From assembly GCA_009841725.1 (NCBI GenBank), contig VYGS01000079.1:1-48231 (forward strand): 48,231 nt of DNA, given 5' to 3'. The position numbers and the translations under genes are program-made. Below, one piece after another: positions 17,952 through 28,528 of this stretch; within the stretch, counting starts at the first letter, position 1, and every line of letters begins with the position of its first letter. Under the pieces are notes generated by a model, which saw nothing but the letters and a program-made list of their open reading frames with translations, had not been told where the DNA came from and did not search any database. Source of the stretch: Gammaproteobacteria bacterium (lineage in GTDB: Bacteria; Pseudomonadota; Gammaproteobacteria; Arenicellales; Poriferihabitantaceae).

Positions 17952-20522
17952 TTAGCGAACCGAAAAGGCCAGACCGTCATCCCCGACATCCACCTCGATG
18001 ACATCTCCAGGCTGGTACTGGCCGTCCAGAATCTCGTGCGCAAGCGGATTTTCGAGCCGGGTCTGGATTGCCCTCTTGAGGGGCCGGGCCCCGTAGACCG
18101 GATCGAAACCCGCCTCGGCCAGCTGATCAAGCGCCTTGTCGGACACCATCAGGGTCATGTCGCGTTGGGCCAGCCTCTCGACAAGATGCCGAATCTGGAT
18201 TCGGGCGATTTCCCGCAACTGTTCGTTCTGCAAAGCGTGAAACACCACCATGTCGTCGACCCTGTTGATGAATTCCGGACGAAAGTGATCGGACACGATC
18301 TCCATGACCTGCGCCTTCATGGCCTCGTAGCCGTGATCACCGCTCATTGCCTGGATACGCTGCGACCCCAGATTCGAGGTCATGATGATCACGGTGTTCC
18401 TGAAGTCGACCGTGCGCCCCTGCCCGTCAGTCAGCCGCCCGTCGTCGAGCACCTGGAGGAATATGTTGAACACATCGGGATGCGCCTTCTCGATCTCATC
18501 GAAAAGCAGAACAGAATAAGGCTTTCGGCGGACCGCCTCGGTCAGATAGCCGCCCTCCTCATAACCGACATATCCCGGAGGCGCCCCGGTCAGCCTGGCG
18601 ACCGAGTGCTTTTCCATGTACTCCGACATGTCGATCCGCACCATGGAATCCTCGCTGTCAAACAGGAATTCAGCCAGCGCCTTGCTGAGTTCCGTCTTGC
18701 CGACACCGGTCGGTCCCAGAAACAGAAACGAACCGTACGGTTTGCCGGGATCGGAAAGTCCGGCCCGGGAACGGCGAATGGCGTTGGCCACCGCACCGAT
18801 CGCCTCGTCCTGTCCAATCACCCTCTTGTGCAGGTTGGATTCCATCTCCAGCAGCTTTTCACGTTCGCCCTGCATCATCCTGGACACGGGGATGCCCGTC
18901 CATTTCGACACGATGTCCGCAATCTCGTCCTCGCCCACCTTGTGTCGCATCAGCGACATGTTCTGTTTGGACGTCTCGGCCGATTCGAGCTGTTTTTCAA
19001 GTTCGGGTATCCGCCCGTGCTTCAATTCCGCCATCCGGGGCAGATCGCTGCTTCGTTCCGCGATTTCCAGCTCGATACGAGCCCGGTCGAGTTGCTCCCG
19101 GATATGCTGGCTGCCCTGCACGGCTGATTTTTCGGCCTTCCACGTCTCCTCCAGATCCGAATAATCCTTCTCCAGCCTGCCGATATCGGTTTCGAGATCC
19201 TGCCTGCGCTTTTCCGATGCCGGGTCGCTCTCCTTTTTCAGCGCCTCGTGCTCGATTTTCAGCTGGATCAGGCGTCGATCCAGACGGTCCATGGACTCGG
19301 GTTTCGAGTCGATTTCCATGCGAATCCGGCTGGCCGCCTCGTCGACGAGATCGATGGCCTTGTCCGGCAGCTTCCGGTCGGTGATGTAACGGTGGGACAG
19401 CGTCGCGGCAGCCACGATCGCCGGATCCGTGATCGTGACGCTATGATGCACTTCGTAGCGCTCCTTCAGCCCGCGCAAGATGGCGATGGTGTCCTCGACA
19501 GTCGGCTCGTCGACCATCACTTTCTGGAACCGCCGCTCCAATGCCGCATCCTTTTCCACGTATTTTCGATACTCATCGAGCGTCGTCGCACCGACGCAAT
19601 GCAACTCGCCTCGCGCAAGCGCCGGCTTGAGCATGTTTCCCGCATCCATGGCGCCTTCGGCCTTGCCCGCTCCCACCATGGTATGGAGCTCATCAATGAA
19701 CAGGATGATCTGGCCTTCCTGCTTCGCCAGATCGTTGAGCACGGCCTTGAGCCGCTCCTCGAACTCCCCCCGAAACTTGGCCCCGGCCAGCAAGGCGCCG
19801 AGATCCAGCGACAGCACCCGCTTGTTGCGAACCCCTTCCGAAACCTCACCGTTGACAATCCGTTGTGCCAGTCCCTCGATGATGGCCGTCTTGCCCACGC
19901 CGGGCTCCCCGATCAGGACGGGGTTGTTCTTGGTGCGCCTCTGCAGCACCTGGATGGTGCGTCGTATTTCATCATCCCGGCCGATCACCGGGTCGAGCTT
20001 GCCCTGCTCGGCGCGCTCGGTAATGTCGATGGTGTATTTTCTGAGGGCCTCGCGCTGATCCTCGGCGCCCTCGCTGTCCACCGTGGCACCGCCCCGCATC
20101 CGGTCGATCACCTGCTCGATCGCGGTCCTGGAGGCGCCGACGTTGCGAAACAGCCTGCCGAGTTCCCCCTTGTCTCCGATCGCGGCCAGAACGAACATCT
20201 CGACCGCAATGAAACGGTCGCCGCGCTCCTGCGACAGCTTGTCACAGACGTTCAGCAGCTTGAGAAGATCGTTGGACAGGCGGATGTCCCCGTCATTGCC
20301 TTCGACTTGCGGGAAGCGGTCCATCATCTCGCCGAGGCCTGATCGCAGCCTGTCGACGTCGACATTGCTGCGTACCAGCAGTCCGCGCACACCCCCGTCC
20401 TGATCGAGGAGCGCCATCATGACATGCGCCGGTTCGACAAGCGGATGATTCCTGCCGACCGCCAGGCTCTGGGCGTCCGACAGTGCCATCTGGAACTTGT
20501 TGGTGAATTTATCGACTCGCAT
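17952..20522 (-). CDS. clpB: ATP-dependent chaperone ClpB
   Basis: Two AAA+ modules ([34 protein letters not shown]), Clp_N domain, middle coiled coil; start trimmed to [10 protein letters not shown]. Confidence 0.95.
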   Translation of the reverse strand: MRVDKFTNKFQMALSDAQSLAVGRNHPLVEPAHVMMALLDQDGGVRGLLVRSNVDVDRLRSGLGEMMDRFPQVEGNDGDIRLSNDLLKLLNVCDKLSQERGDRFIAVEMFVLAAIGDKGELGRLFRNVGASRTAIEQVIDRMRGGATVDSEGAEDQREALRKYTIDITERAEQGKLDPVIGRDDEIRRTIQVLQRRTKNNPVLIGEPGVGKTAIIEGLAQRIVNGEVSEGVRNKRVLSLDLGALLAGAKFRGEFEERLKAVLNDLAKQEGQIILFIDELHTMVGAGKAEGAMDAGNMLKPALARGELHCVGATTLDEYRKYVEKDAALERRFQKVMVDEPTVEDTIAILRGLKERYEVHHSVTITDPAIVAAATLSHRYITDRKLPDKAIDLVDEAASRIRMEIDSKPESMDRLDRRLIQLKIEHEALKKESDPASEKRRQDLETDIGRLEKDYSDLEETWKAEKSAVQGSQHIREQLDRARIELEIAERSSDLPRMAELKHGRIPELEKQLESAETSKQNMSLMRHKVGEDEIADIVSKWTGIPVSRMMQGEREKLLEMESNLHKRVIGQDEAIGAVANAIRRSRAGLSDPGKPYGSFLFLGPTGVGKTELSKALAEFLFDSEDSMVRIDMSEYMEKHSVARLTGAPPGYVGYEEGGYLTEAVRRKPYSVLLFDEIEKAHPDVFNIFLQVLDDGRLTDGQGRTVDFRNTVIIMTSNLGSQRIQAMSGDHGYEAMKAQVMEIVSDHFRPEFINRVDDMVVFHALQNEQLREIARIQIRHLVERLAQRDMTLMVSDKALDQLAEAGFDPVYGARPLKRAIQTRLENPLAHEILDGQYQPGDVIEVDVGDDGLAFSVR

Positions 20523-20572
20523 TCGACTGATTGCGGCCGCTGCCGCCTCCCACATGCTTGAACATGTCGGTT

Positions 20573-20601
20573 ATGTGGGGGAAATTCGACTGCAATTCAA
20601 G
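20573..20601 (-). promoter_or_regulatory. Sigma-32 (RpoH)-like promoter upstream of clpB
   Basis: On the minus strand: CTTGAA (20601-20596), N14, CCCCCACAT (20581-20573); compare consensus CTTGAA-N11-16-CCCCATnT. Confidence 0.6.
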
Positions 20602-20699
20602 AGACCGCCTGTGGCGGAGTATTCGCTGCCGCGGAGGTCGCCCCGTCCTTGGGCAAGGACCCGTGCTCCTGCAGCCGCACCGGGTCGGGGCCACCGGTT

Positions 20700-21644
20700 T
20701 CAGGTTCCGGGCTTCTTTGAAGTGGCGGCCCGCTCCCTGCGCCGGGCCAGACGTTTTTCCCGCCCCCGGGGATTCACGTCGATCGTCATCTCTGCGAACA
20801 GTATCTGTTTCAGAAACCGGCACGCGAAATTGAACAGGCGGTCTTCATCCTCCAGCAAGGACTGTTTCTCCTCGTCGCCGAGATCGAAGATCTCCGAGAA
20901 CCCCGGACTCTGGAAAAACCGCCGAAAGCTGTCGATGTCGTAGCTGCACATGTCGAACAGCTGCATCGACCGGGATGACGGCTTGCCGACGGTCGGCCCC
21001 GAGGAACGCTTTTTCAGGACGATGTCCCGCCACTCGCGATTGGCCTCGTCGTATTCCCCGATTCCCTGTTCCTCGAGATAATCACGGACCGACAGGGTCC
21101 GCGGCTCCTCATGCCCCTTGCAATGTTCTTCCCTGACCAGGAAGAAAATATCCTCGACCCTGTCGCTTCCCTGTCTCTTCACCCCCATCTGGCCCAAAGC
21201 ATAGTAGCGGCACGCGGCAGGCCGATCCTCGTAGACTCCACAACCCTCTTTCCGGAGAAACACGCATTCGTTGGAGCCGGGCTTGGTGGCCAGCTTCAGG
21301 CCGGGCATCTCGTGCGCGTCCATTGGAAACGGCAGGGTATACCGGCTGACCCATTCCGAGGAAGTCATGTTCATGCGCCGTTTCAGGCGCAGGATGTCGT
21401 AAGGGGTCAGGGTGATATCGACATGTCGGCAACAGGCATTGAAGCAGGACACACCCTTGTGGCAATGAAACCGGATTTCGCTGTCAAGCGTCAGCTCGAC
21501 CGGATTTACAGGGCTCTCGAAAGGAGCTCCATTCTTGATTTTCTTCAGATCGTCGAGGGACATCTCGGTAACACAGGCATCGGGCGAATTGATATAATCC
21601 GCCACGGGAACATACCGCCTAGAGTCGAAACAAGCAACCTGCAC
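20700..21644 (-). CDS. YkgJ-family zinc/iron-chelating Cys-cluster protein
   Basis: CHKGVSCFNACCRHVDITLTPYDILRL … CVFLRKEGCGVYEDRPAACRYY. Confidence 0.75.
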   Translation of the reverse strand: MQVACFDSRRYVPVADYINSPDACVTEMSLDDLKKIKNGAPFESPVNPVELTLDSEIRFHCHKGVSCFNACCRHVDITLTPYDILRLKRRMNMTSSEWVSRYTLPFPMDAHEMPGLKLATKPGSNECVFLRKEGCGVYEDRPAACRYYALGQMGVKRQGSDRVEDIFFLVREEHCKGHEEPRTLSVRDYLEEQGIGEYDEANREWRDIVLKKRSSGPTVGKPSSRSMQLFDMCSYDIDSFRRFFQSPGFSEIFDLGDEEKQSLLEDEDRLFNFACRFLKQILFAEMTIDVNPRGREKRLARRRERAATSKKPGT

Positions 21645-21664
21645 AACCGAAAACCCAATCTGTC

Positions 21665-23047
21665 ATGCCTCTTGAAATTGTGATCCTGGCTGCGGGACGT
21701 GGCAAGCGCATGCGTTCCGACCTGCCGAAAGTGCTGCATTCTCTCGGAGGACGTCCCATCCTCCAGCACGTCATCGAATCCTCCTCGGTCCTGCGACCAG
21801 AACGAATCAACATTGTTGTCGGGGCAACAAAGGACTACATCGTCGACACGATCAGCCGGTTCCCCCTGAACATGCCCGATCCGGATACTCGACTGAACTG
21901 GATTGTGCAACCCTCTCCGGAAGGGACCGGACAGGCCGCATTGCTGGCTGTCGAAGACATGGATGACGATTCCACCGTGGTCATTCTCAACGGCGACATG
22001 CCCCTGATCACTCCGGACACGATCATGGAAACGGCCAACGTCGGCGGGCACCTGAACATGGTCACCGACATTCTCGACAATCCGGGGAGCTTCGGGCGGA
22101 TTCTGCGGGACGAGAACGACCGGATCAGCGGGATCGTCGAGGAGCGCGATGCCACCGATGAGCAGAAGAAGATCAGAGAGGTGAATGCCAATTGCTTCGG
22201 AATGAAAGCCTCTTGGCTGAAGAAATGGCTGCCTCGTCTGAACGACCGCAACAGCCAGCAGGAGTACTACCTGACCGACATCGTGTCGCTGGCGGTTGCC
22301 GACGGGCTTGCAATCCGGCGCGTCTCGCCCGTTGACGGCAACGAAATGCTCGGAGCCAACAACCGGGCCGAGCTCGCGGACCTGGAACGGGTGTATCAAA
22401 GACGGGTCGCCAGGCACCTCATGGAGGACGGATTGACCATGATGGATCCGGCACGCTTCGACCTGCGCGGTATCCTCAAACACGGGCTGGATTGCCGAAT
22501 AGACATCAACGTGATTCTGGAAGGCAAGGTCCGGATCGGGAACAATGTTTCGATCGGGGCCCATTCCGTGATCCGCAACAGTGTGATCGGCCACGATACC
22601 CACATCCTGGAAAATACGGTGATCGAAAACTCGATGATCGGATCGCATTGCGTTGTCGGCCCGTTTGCCCGGATCCGCCCCGTAACACTCATCGGCGACA
22701 ATTCCAGGATCGGAAATTTCGTGGAGGTCAAGGAAAGCCTGATCGACCGGGGCAGCAAGGTCAACCACCTGTCCTATATCGGCGATGCGCGAATTGGCAG
22801 AAACGTGAACGTCGGCGCCGGGGTTATCACCTGCAACTACGATGGAGCCCGCAAACACAAGACCATCATTCAGGATGAAGTGTTTGTCGGCTCGGACAGC
22901 CAATTGGTGGCCCCGGTGGTCATTGGACAAGGCGCCACCATCGCCGCCGGCACCACCATCACGAGCAACGTCAACAACGACAGCCTGGTTCTCACTCGCA
23001 CGCCGCAGAAGACCCTCCCCAACTGGAACCGGAGGAACCGGGATTGA
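21665..23047 (+). CDS. glmU: Bifunctional UDP-N-acetylglucosamine pyrophosphorylase/glucosamine-1-phosphate N-acetyltransferase
   Basis: ILAAGRGKRMRSDLPKVLH, left-handed beta-helix hexapeptides, NYDGARKHKTIIQDEVFVGSDSQLVAPV. Confidence 0.96.
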   Translation: MPLEIVILAAGRGKRMRSDLPKVLHSLGGRPILQHVIESSSVLRPERINIVVGATKDYIVDTISRFPLNMPDPDTRLNWIVQPSPEGTGQAALLAVEDMDDDSTVVILNGDMPLITPDTIMETANVGGHLNMVTDILDNPGSFGRILRDENDRISGIVEERDATDEQKKIREVNANCFGMKASWLKKWLPRLNDRNSQQEYYLTDIVSLAVADGLAIRRVSPVDGNEMLGANNRAELADLERVYQRRVARHLMEDGLTMMDPARFDLRGILKHGLDCRIDINVILEGKVRIGNNVSIGAHSVIRNSVIGHDTHILENTVIENSMIGSHCVVGPFARIRPVTLIGDNSRIGNFVEVKESLIDRGSKVNHLSYIGDARIGRNVNVGAGVITCNYDGARKHKTIIQDEVFVGSDSQLVAPVVIGQGATIAAGTTITSNVNNDSLVLTRTPQKTLPNWNRRNRD

Positions 23048-23097
23048 AAGCCGATTCGATGTATTGCCAACCCGGGCCGCCTATCTTCTGAAACGCC

Positions 23098-24930
23098 ATG
23101 TGCGGGATCATCGGAGCCATCTCCAAAGCGGACGTTCTGCCCATCCTCCTGGATGGTCTCAAGCGCCTTGAATACCGCGGTTATGACTCTTCCGGTCTCG
23201 CGATCATTCAAGAGAAAGGTTCACTCTCAAGACTGCGCGCTCCCGGAAAACTGATCGAACTCGAGCGCACGATCGATGCCAGCGAAGGGATTCATGGCCG
23301 AACGGGCATTGCGCATACCCGCTGGGCAACTCACGGCCCTCCGACCGAGAACAATGCGCATCCTCATGTCAGCGGCGAACGCATCGCCCTGGTTTGCAAC
23401 GGCATCGTCGAAAATCACGAGGAACTCAGAAACTGGCTGGTCGACGAGGGCATGGATTTTCACTCCGAGACCGACACCGAGGTGATCGTCAATCTCATCC
23501 GGCTGCACATGGACCGGGGCTCGGACTTCATGTCGGCCGTCAGGGAATCCATCGGGGCGCTCAAGGGCGCCTACGCACTGGGAATCGTCAATGCAGACGA
23601 GCCGGGCCGGATCATTGGAGCACGGCGGGGGTCGCCGCTGATCGTGGGGGTCGGAAAAGACGAAACCTACCTGGCATCCGATATCTCGGCGCTGATTGCG
23701 CATACCCGGGATTTCATCGTTCTGGAAAACGGCGATATCGTCGACATCGACCAAAACCGGGTGACGATCACCGATCTCGATGGCCGCCCCCAGGATCGCG
23801 ACATGCGGACCAGCACCCTGAGCCCGCGGTCGACCGAATTGGGAAACCACCGCCATTACATGGAGAAGGAGATCCATGAACAGGGGCAGGCGGCATCCGA
23901 TACCCTTGAAGGCCGGATCACGGCAAGGCGGGTACTTGAAGCCTGTTTCGGCACGGAAGCGAAACGGATATTCGACAAGACCCGGGCAATCCAGATTCTT
24001 GCCTGCGGGACCAGCTATCATGCAGGTCTTGTCGCACGATACTGGCTCGAGGATCTGGGCATTCCATGCCAGGTGGAAATCGCGAGCGAGTTTCTCTCGC
24101 GAAAGCATGCAGTCCCCCGAGACTGCCTGGTGGTCGCCCTGTCCCAGTCCGGAGAGACCATCGACACGCTTTCGTCGGTCGCCTACGCGAAAGAATGCGG
24201 ATATGCCCACAGCCTGGCGATCTGCAATGCCCCGGACAGCTCTCTTGTGCGAGACTCCGAGCTGGTCCTGATGACGCATGCGGGGCCGGAGATCGGCGTG
24301 GCTTCCACCAAGGCGTTCGTCACCCAACTCGTGGCGTTGCGCCTGTTTGCGATCGTCATGGGACGCAGAGCCGGACTGGACATGGCCGAGGAGAGCAAAC
24401 TGGTCCGGGAACTGAGGGAGTTGCCGGCCCGGATCGAGTCGGCCCTGGAACTCGAATCCGCCATCCAGGCCATCGCCGAACAGTTCGCCAACAAGCAACA
24501 CGCTCTCTTTCTGGGGCGCGGCATCCATTATCCGATCGCTCTGGAAGGTGCTCTCAAGCTGAAGGAAATTTCCTACGTGCACGCCGAGGCCTACCCGGCC
24601 GGGGAGCTGAAACACGGCCCACTGGCCCTGGTGGACAGCGAAATGCCGGTCGTCTCCGTTGCACCCAACGACATGCAACTCGGCAAGTTGAAAGGCAACA
24701 TTGAGGAAGTCCGCGCACGGGGCGGCAAGCTTATCGTGTTTGCGGATTCGGACACCCGTCTGTCCAGTCGGGAGAACCTGCAGGTCATCAATGTTGCATC
24801 GGTGGAGAGTTCGATCGCACCCATCATCTTTACCATCCCGTTGCAACTGCTTGCCTATCACGTCGCTCTGATCAAGGGGACCGACATCGACAAGCCAAGG
24901 AACCTGGCGAAGTCGGTGACCGTGGAATAG
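23098..24930 (+). CDS. glmS: Glutamine-fructose-6-phosphate aminotransferase
   Basis: MCGIIGAI N-terminus, two SIS domains, C-terminal DKPRNLAKSVTVE. Confidence 0.97.
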   Translation: MCGIIGAISKADVLPILLDGLKRLEYRGYDSSGLAIIQEKGSLSRLRAPGKLIELERTIDASEGIHGRTGIAHTRWATHGPPTENNAHPHVSGERIALVCNGIVENHEELRNWLVDEGMDFHSETDTEVIVNLIRLHMDRGSDFMSAVRESIGALKGAYALGIVNADEPGRIIGARRGSPLIVGVGKDETYLASDISALIAHTRDFIVLENGDIVDIDQNRVTITDLDGRPQDRDMRTSTLSPRSTELGNHRHYMEKEIHEQGQAASDTLEGRITARRVLEACFGTEAKRIFDKTRAIQILACGTSYHAGLVARYWLEDLGIPCQVEIASEFLSRKHAVPRDCLVVALSQSGETIDTLSSVAYAKECGYAHSLAICNAPDSSLVRDSELVLMTHAGPEIGVASTKAFVTQLVALRLFAIVMGRRAGLDMAEESKLVRELRELPARIESALELESAIQAIAEQFANKQHALFLGRGIHYPIALEGALKLKEISYVHAEAYPAGELKHGPLALVDSEMPVVSVAPNDMQLGKLKGNIEEVRARGGKLIVFADSDTRLSSRENLQVINVASVESSIAPIIFTIPLQLLAYHVALIKGTDIDKPRNLAKSVTVE

Positions 24931-24931
24931 T

Positions 24932-24969
24932 CCTTCCGCCTGGGAAGGGCACGGGCAATATACATGCCC
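24932..24969 (+). terminator. Candidate tandem hairpins downstream of glmS
   Basis: CCTTCC-gcctg-GGAAGG then GGGCA-atataca-TGCCC; no clear T-tract. Confidence 0.3.
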
Positions 24970-25133
24970 AACACAAACCCGAAATGCGGCTTTGCCGTTC
25001 ACCAGAGCCATTTCCACCCACTTCCCCGCCATCGCGCAAGCCTTGATCCGGATCGTCCGGCAAGGCCGGAACAGCCCGATCGCTTTCACGACCGAAGTTC
25101 CGTCCCTGTTGATGTACACTGTGGCAATCCTGC

Positions 25134-25520
25134 TTGTTGTCGCTGGCGCCCATCCTCGTCTGCAAACCGTTGAGCCTGTACCAAAGCATCTACCGAATTG
25201 TCGAACGGATTCCCTACGGGAAGGTCATCAGCTATGGAGGCATAGCGAGAATCGTCGGGTGTTCGGCCAGGCAGGTCGGCTACGCCATGGCCGCCATCCC
25301 CTACGGCCAGGATCTGCCCTGGCACCGGGTCGTGAACAGCCGCGGCGAAGTCAGCCCCAGGAAACACGGCCAGGGTGACAGCGAGCAAAAATTCATGCTG
25401 CTCTCGGAAGGCGTGCTGTTCGACCGGAAAGGGCGGATCGATCTCGACAAGCACGGATGGGAAGACATACACGACGCCGATCCGGACGAATTCGAATCTG
25501 TCGATGATGAATACCGATAA
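25134..25520 (+). CDS. MGMT-family alkyltransferase-like (ATL) protein
   Basis: IPYGKVISYGGIARIVGCSARQVGYAMA … LPWHRVVNSRGEVS; the MGMT PCHRV motif reads PWHRV. Confidence 0.85.
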   Translation: MLSLAPILVCKPLSLYQSIYRIVERIPYGKVISYGGIARIVGCSARQVGYAMAAIPYGQDLPWHRVVNSRGEVSPRKHGQGDSEQKFMLLSEGVLFDRKGRIDLDKHGWEDIHDADPDEFESVDDEYR

Positions 25521-25586
25521 CCGCCCGCCCACTCTGCCCGGTATCCCGGAAATCGACTCTCGTGCCCACATGGTGTCGAGCGTGCC

Positions 25587-26579
25587 ATGACCCCGTCGAT
25601 CGTGATCAGCAGCGGAGAGCCCGCCGGAATCGGCCCGGACATCTGTCTGGCCGCTTCCATGCAACCCTTTCCCGCACGCCTCGCGTTCGTCGCGGACCCC
25701 GATCTCGTCGCTTCAAGGGCGAGACTTCTCGGCCTTGAGGTCGACATCCGGGAGATTGTTCCGGATGACGAACTCCCCGTACATTGCCCGGGGGTCATGC
25801 AGATTCTTCCGGACAGGGCGCCCTGTCCGACAGTGCCCGGCCGGTTGAATCCGCTGAACGGGGCCCATGTGACCGCAATCATTGACGAGGCGATCAACCG
25901 GTGCTCGGCCGGCAAATGCGACGCCATGGTTACGGCACCGGTCCAAAAAAGCGTGATCAACGACGCCGGCATCCCCTTTACCGGCCACACCGAATGGATC
26001 GCCGCGAGAACCGGCACCGAGTATCCGGTCATGATGCTGGCCAACGACCGGCTTCGTGTCTGTCTCGCCACGACCCATATCCCCCTTCGCCAGGTTCCCG
26101 AGAGCATCACGGAGGAAGGACTTTGCCGAACCCTGGATATCATTCATTCCGACATGAAGCGGCTTTTCGGAATCGGGAACTCCCGGATCGCGGTCTGCGG
26201 ATTGAATCCTCATGCCGGCGAGGCGGGCCACTTGGGCAGCGATGAAGCCGACATCATCGAACCGGCGATCGCAAGAATGAAGAACGAGGGCCTTCACATC
26301 GTCGGGCCGGTTCCCGCAGACACCGCATTCACCGCCCGCAGCCTCGGCGGATACGACGTCATCCTCGCTATGTATCACGATCAGGGATTGCCGGTGATCA
26401 AGCACTCGGGATTCGGAGAAATCGTCAACATCACGATGGGGCTGCCGATCATCCGCACCTCGGTCGATCACGGAACGGCCCTGGATCTCGCGGGCACAGG
26501 CCGAGCGGAGCATTCGAGCCTGTGCGCTGCCATCGACATGGCCATCGATTTCGCCCGGCGCCGGGCTTGTACGCGTTGA
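25587..26579 (+). CDS. pdxA: 4-hydroxythreonine-4-phosphate dehydrogenase
   Basis: SSGEPAGIGPDI, TAPVQKSVINDAGIPFTGHTEWIA, MYHDQGLPVIKHSGFGEIVNITMGLPIIRTSVDHGTALDLAGTG. Confidence 0.95.
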   Translation: MTPSIVISSGEPAGIGPDICLAASMQPFPARLAFVADPDLVASRARLLGLEVDIREIVPDDELPVHCPGVMQILPDRAPCPTVPGRLNPLNGAHVTAIIDEAINRCSAGKCDAMVTAPVQKSVINDAGIPFTGHTEWIAARTGTEYPVMMLANDRLRVCLATTHIPLRQVPESITEEGLCRTLDIIHSDMKRLFGIGNSRIAVCGLNPHAGEAGHLGSDEADIIEPAIARMKNEGLHIVGPVPADTAFTARSLGGYDVILAMYHDQGLPVIKHSGFGEIVNITMGLPIIRTSVDHGTALDLAGTGRAEHSSLCAAIDMAIDFARRRACTR

Positions 26580-27361
26580 TCCCGACAACCCCCCGCAAGC
26601 GGTTTGGACAGCACTTTCTGACCGACAGTGCGGTACTGGAATCGATCCTGGCCGCGATCTCGCCCGAACGCGACGACCGCGTGATCGAAATCGGCCCTGG
26701 AACCGGGGTACTTACCGCGCGGCTTTTGGAGCGTCTCGACCATCTGGTCGCCGTCGAACTCGACCGGGATCTGGCGAAATATCTGGACAGCCGATTCTCC
26801 GGACAACCCCTGTCGATCATTCAAGAGGATATCCTGTCCACGGATCTCCGATCGCTCCCGGTACCGGGGAACGGGGGAAAACTTCGGATCGTCGGCAATC
26901 TTCCCTACAACATTTCAACTCCCTTGCTGTTTCACCTGCTCGACAGCCTGGACATCATCGAAGACATGCTGTTCATGGTCCAAAAGGAGGTGGCGCTTCG
27001 CCTTGTCGCCAACGCAGGAGAGCGCAACTACGGCAGACTTTCGGTAATGGCGTCGCTCAAGCTTGATTGCGACTACCTCTTCGAGGTCGCACCGCAGGCG
27101 TTTTCACCCCCGCCGAAAGTCAATTCCGCCGTAGTGCACATGCGTCCCCGTAAACCGACCATCGAACCTGAAGATCCGGCCCGGCTCGAGATGCTGGTCC
27201 GAAACGCCTTCGCACAGCGAAGGAAAACCTTGCGCAACGCCCTGTCCGGCATGATCACACGCGAGCAGTTCGAGGACGCCGGGATCGACGGCGCGGCCCG
27301 GGCGGAAACCCTGAGCCCCTTGGAATTTCTGCGCCTGTCGGAAATCGGTCAAAGCCCTTAA
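26522..27361 (+). CDS. rsmA: 16S rRNA dimethyladenosine transferase
   Basis: RKRFGQHFLTD, EIGPGTGVLTARLLER, GNLPYNIST. The track start (GTG 26522) overlaps pdxA; the real start may be a TTG at 26567 or 26573. Confidence 0.93.
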   Translation: MRCHRHGHRFRPAPGLYALIPTTPRKRFGQHFLTDSAVLESILAAISPERDDRVIEIGPGTGVLTARLLERLDHLVAVELDRDLAKYLDSRFSGQPLSIIQEDILSTDLRSLPVPGNGGKLRIVGNLPYNISTPLLFHLLDSLDIIEDMLFMVQKEVALRLVANAGERNYGRLSVMASLKLDCDYLFEVAPQAFSPPPKVNSAVVHMRPRKPTIEPEDPARLEMLVRNAFAQRRKTLRNALSGMITREQFEDAGIDGAARAETLSPLEFLRLSEIGQSP

Positions 27362-27433
27362 TTCGACGCAAGGCAGTCGCGTTCGGGCCAGCAACGACGA
27401 AAAGCGTGGGCATGACCGCAGAAAGAGAGCGGG

Positions 27434-27634
27434 TCAGGCGGGCTCCCGTTCAGGCATCTTGATCACCCGGTCGCCGTCTCTGGTGCGCGCGATATAGGCA
27501 CCGTCCGACCGGATACCGTAGAGCGTACCCCCGGCTGCAAGCTGGTCCGCGAGGTCTGCCTTGATCTTGTCGCGCCAATCCTTCGGGAATCCCGGTATGT
27601 CGGGCGGTTCGGCTGTTTTTAGACGCTTGTGCAT
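27434..27634 (-). CDS. Small conserved-looking hypothetical protein
   Basis: MHKRLKTAEPPDIPGFPKDWRDKIKADLADQLAAGGTLYGIRSDGAYIARTRDGDRVIKMPEREPA; internal start chosen within the 27434-27835 ORF. Confidence 0.4.
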   Translation of the reverse strand: MHKRLKTAEPPDIPGFPKDWRDKIKADLADQLAAGGTLYGIRSDGAYIARTRDGDRVIKMPEREPA

Positions 27635-27794
27635 AATCCTGATTCTACCTTCTGCTGCCACGTCGTTCAATCTCTTCCCGATCTCTTCCCGAGCGCTGAG
27701 GCCGTGCATGAACAAACGCCGTATGAAAAACATCCTTCCAGATGCATCGAAATCACCTTGCCGTGGTGCCGAAACGAATCGTACACGACATGGA

Positions 27795-28511
27795 TCAGAT
27801 CCGTGCCGACGACAGCTGGGACAGGTTTTCGACAATCGTGGCCTCGGTTTCGGCGTTCAGTTCCCTCGCCTTCCTTCCGGCACTCCCTATCGGCTCGCCG
27901 ATGACAAGGTCAATCGTTCCGGGATACTTGATGAAGCTCTTCTTGGGCCAGAAAACTCCGGCGTTGTGCGCCACCGGCACAATCGGCGCCCCGGTCTTTG
28001 CGGCAATCATTGCGCCGCCGACCTGGAATTTTCCCGGATACCCGGGCGGCTGCCGGGTGCCCTCGGGAAAGATAACCAGCCATCGCCCCTCCCGAAGACG
28101 TTCGGCCCCCTGCTTGATCAGGCTGTCCAGGGCTCGAATTTTCCGTTCGCGGTCGATGGCCACCGGCCGGGTCATGGCCAGTCCCCAGCCGAAGATCGGG
28201 ATTCTCAGCAGGCTTTTCTTCAACAGGTACGACTGGGTCGGAAAAATCAGCTGGAGCGCCAGCGTTTCCCACGCCGACTGGTGGTTCGAGACGATGATCG
28301 ACGCCTCATCGGGGATATTTTCCCTGCCGTGCACCCGAAAGGTGATTCCGCAAAGCACCCCTAGAGTCCAGATATTGAACCGGGCCCACTGGAGAATCAC
28401 CCTGTCCTTGGCCGGCCTCGATATGCACGCGGCGATCAGCGCAACCAGGAAAACGACGACAGCGCTGACGATTTGTCCGGCCAGATAGAGCAGGCAACGC
28501 AGATACAGCAT
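27795..28511 (-). CDS. plsC: 1-acyl-sn-glycerol-3-phosphate acyltransferase family protein
   Basis: VSNHQSAWE and IFPEGTRQPPG motifs; downstream of gmhB. Confidence 0.88.
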   Translation of the reverse strand: MLYLRCLLYLAGQIVSAVVVFLVALIAACISRPAKDRVILQWARFNIWTLGVLCGITFRVHGRENIPDEASIIVSNHQSAWETLALQLIFPTQSYLLKKSLLRIPIFGWGLAMTRPVAIDRERKIRALDSLIKQGAERLREGRWLVIFPEGTRQPPGYPGKFQVGGAMIAAKTGAPIVPVAHNAGVFWPKKSFIKYPGTIDLVIGEPIGSAGRKARELNAETEATIVENLSQLSSARI

Positions 28512-28528
28512 CGAACGGTCCCGTCCGG

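Noticed and set aside
17790-20342. Plus-strand ORFs of 445 and 364 aa
   Set aside because: They are antisense to clpB with His/Asp/Val-rich mirror-frame composition and no motifs.
20549-20579. CCCACAT…ATGTGGG inverted repeat upstream of clpB as an RNA thermometer or CIRCE-like element
   Set aside because: One arm is the -10 box of the sigma-32-like promoter, so it would not be fully transcribed, and the sequence does not match the CIRCE consensus.
21545-25119. Long minus-strand ORFs antisense to glmU and glmS (461 aa, 630 aa)
   Set aside because: They are mirror frames of well-supported conserved genes with no domain signal.
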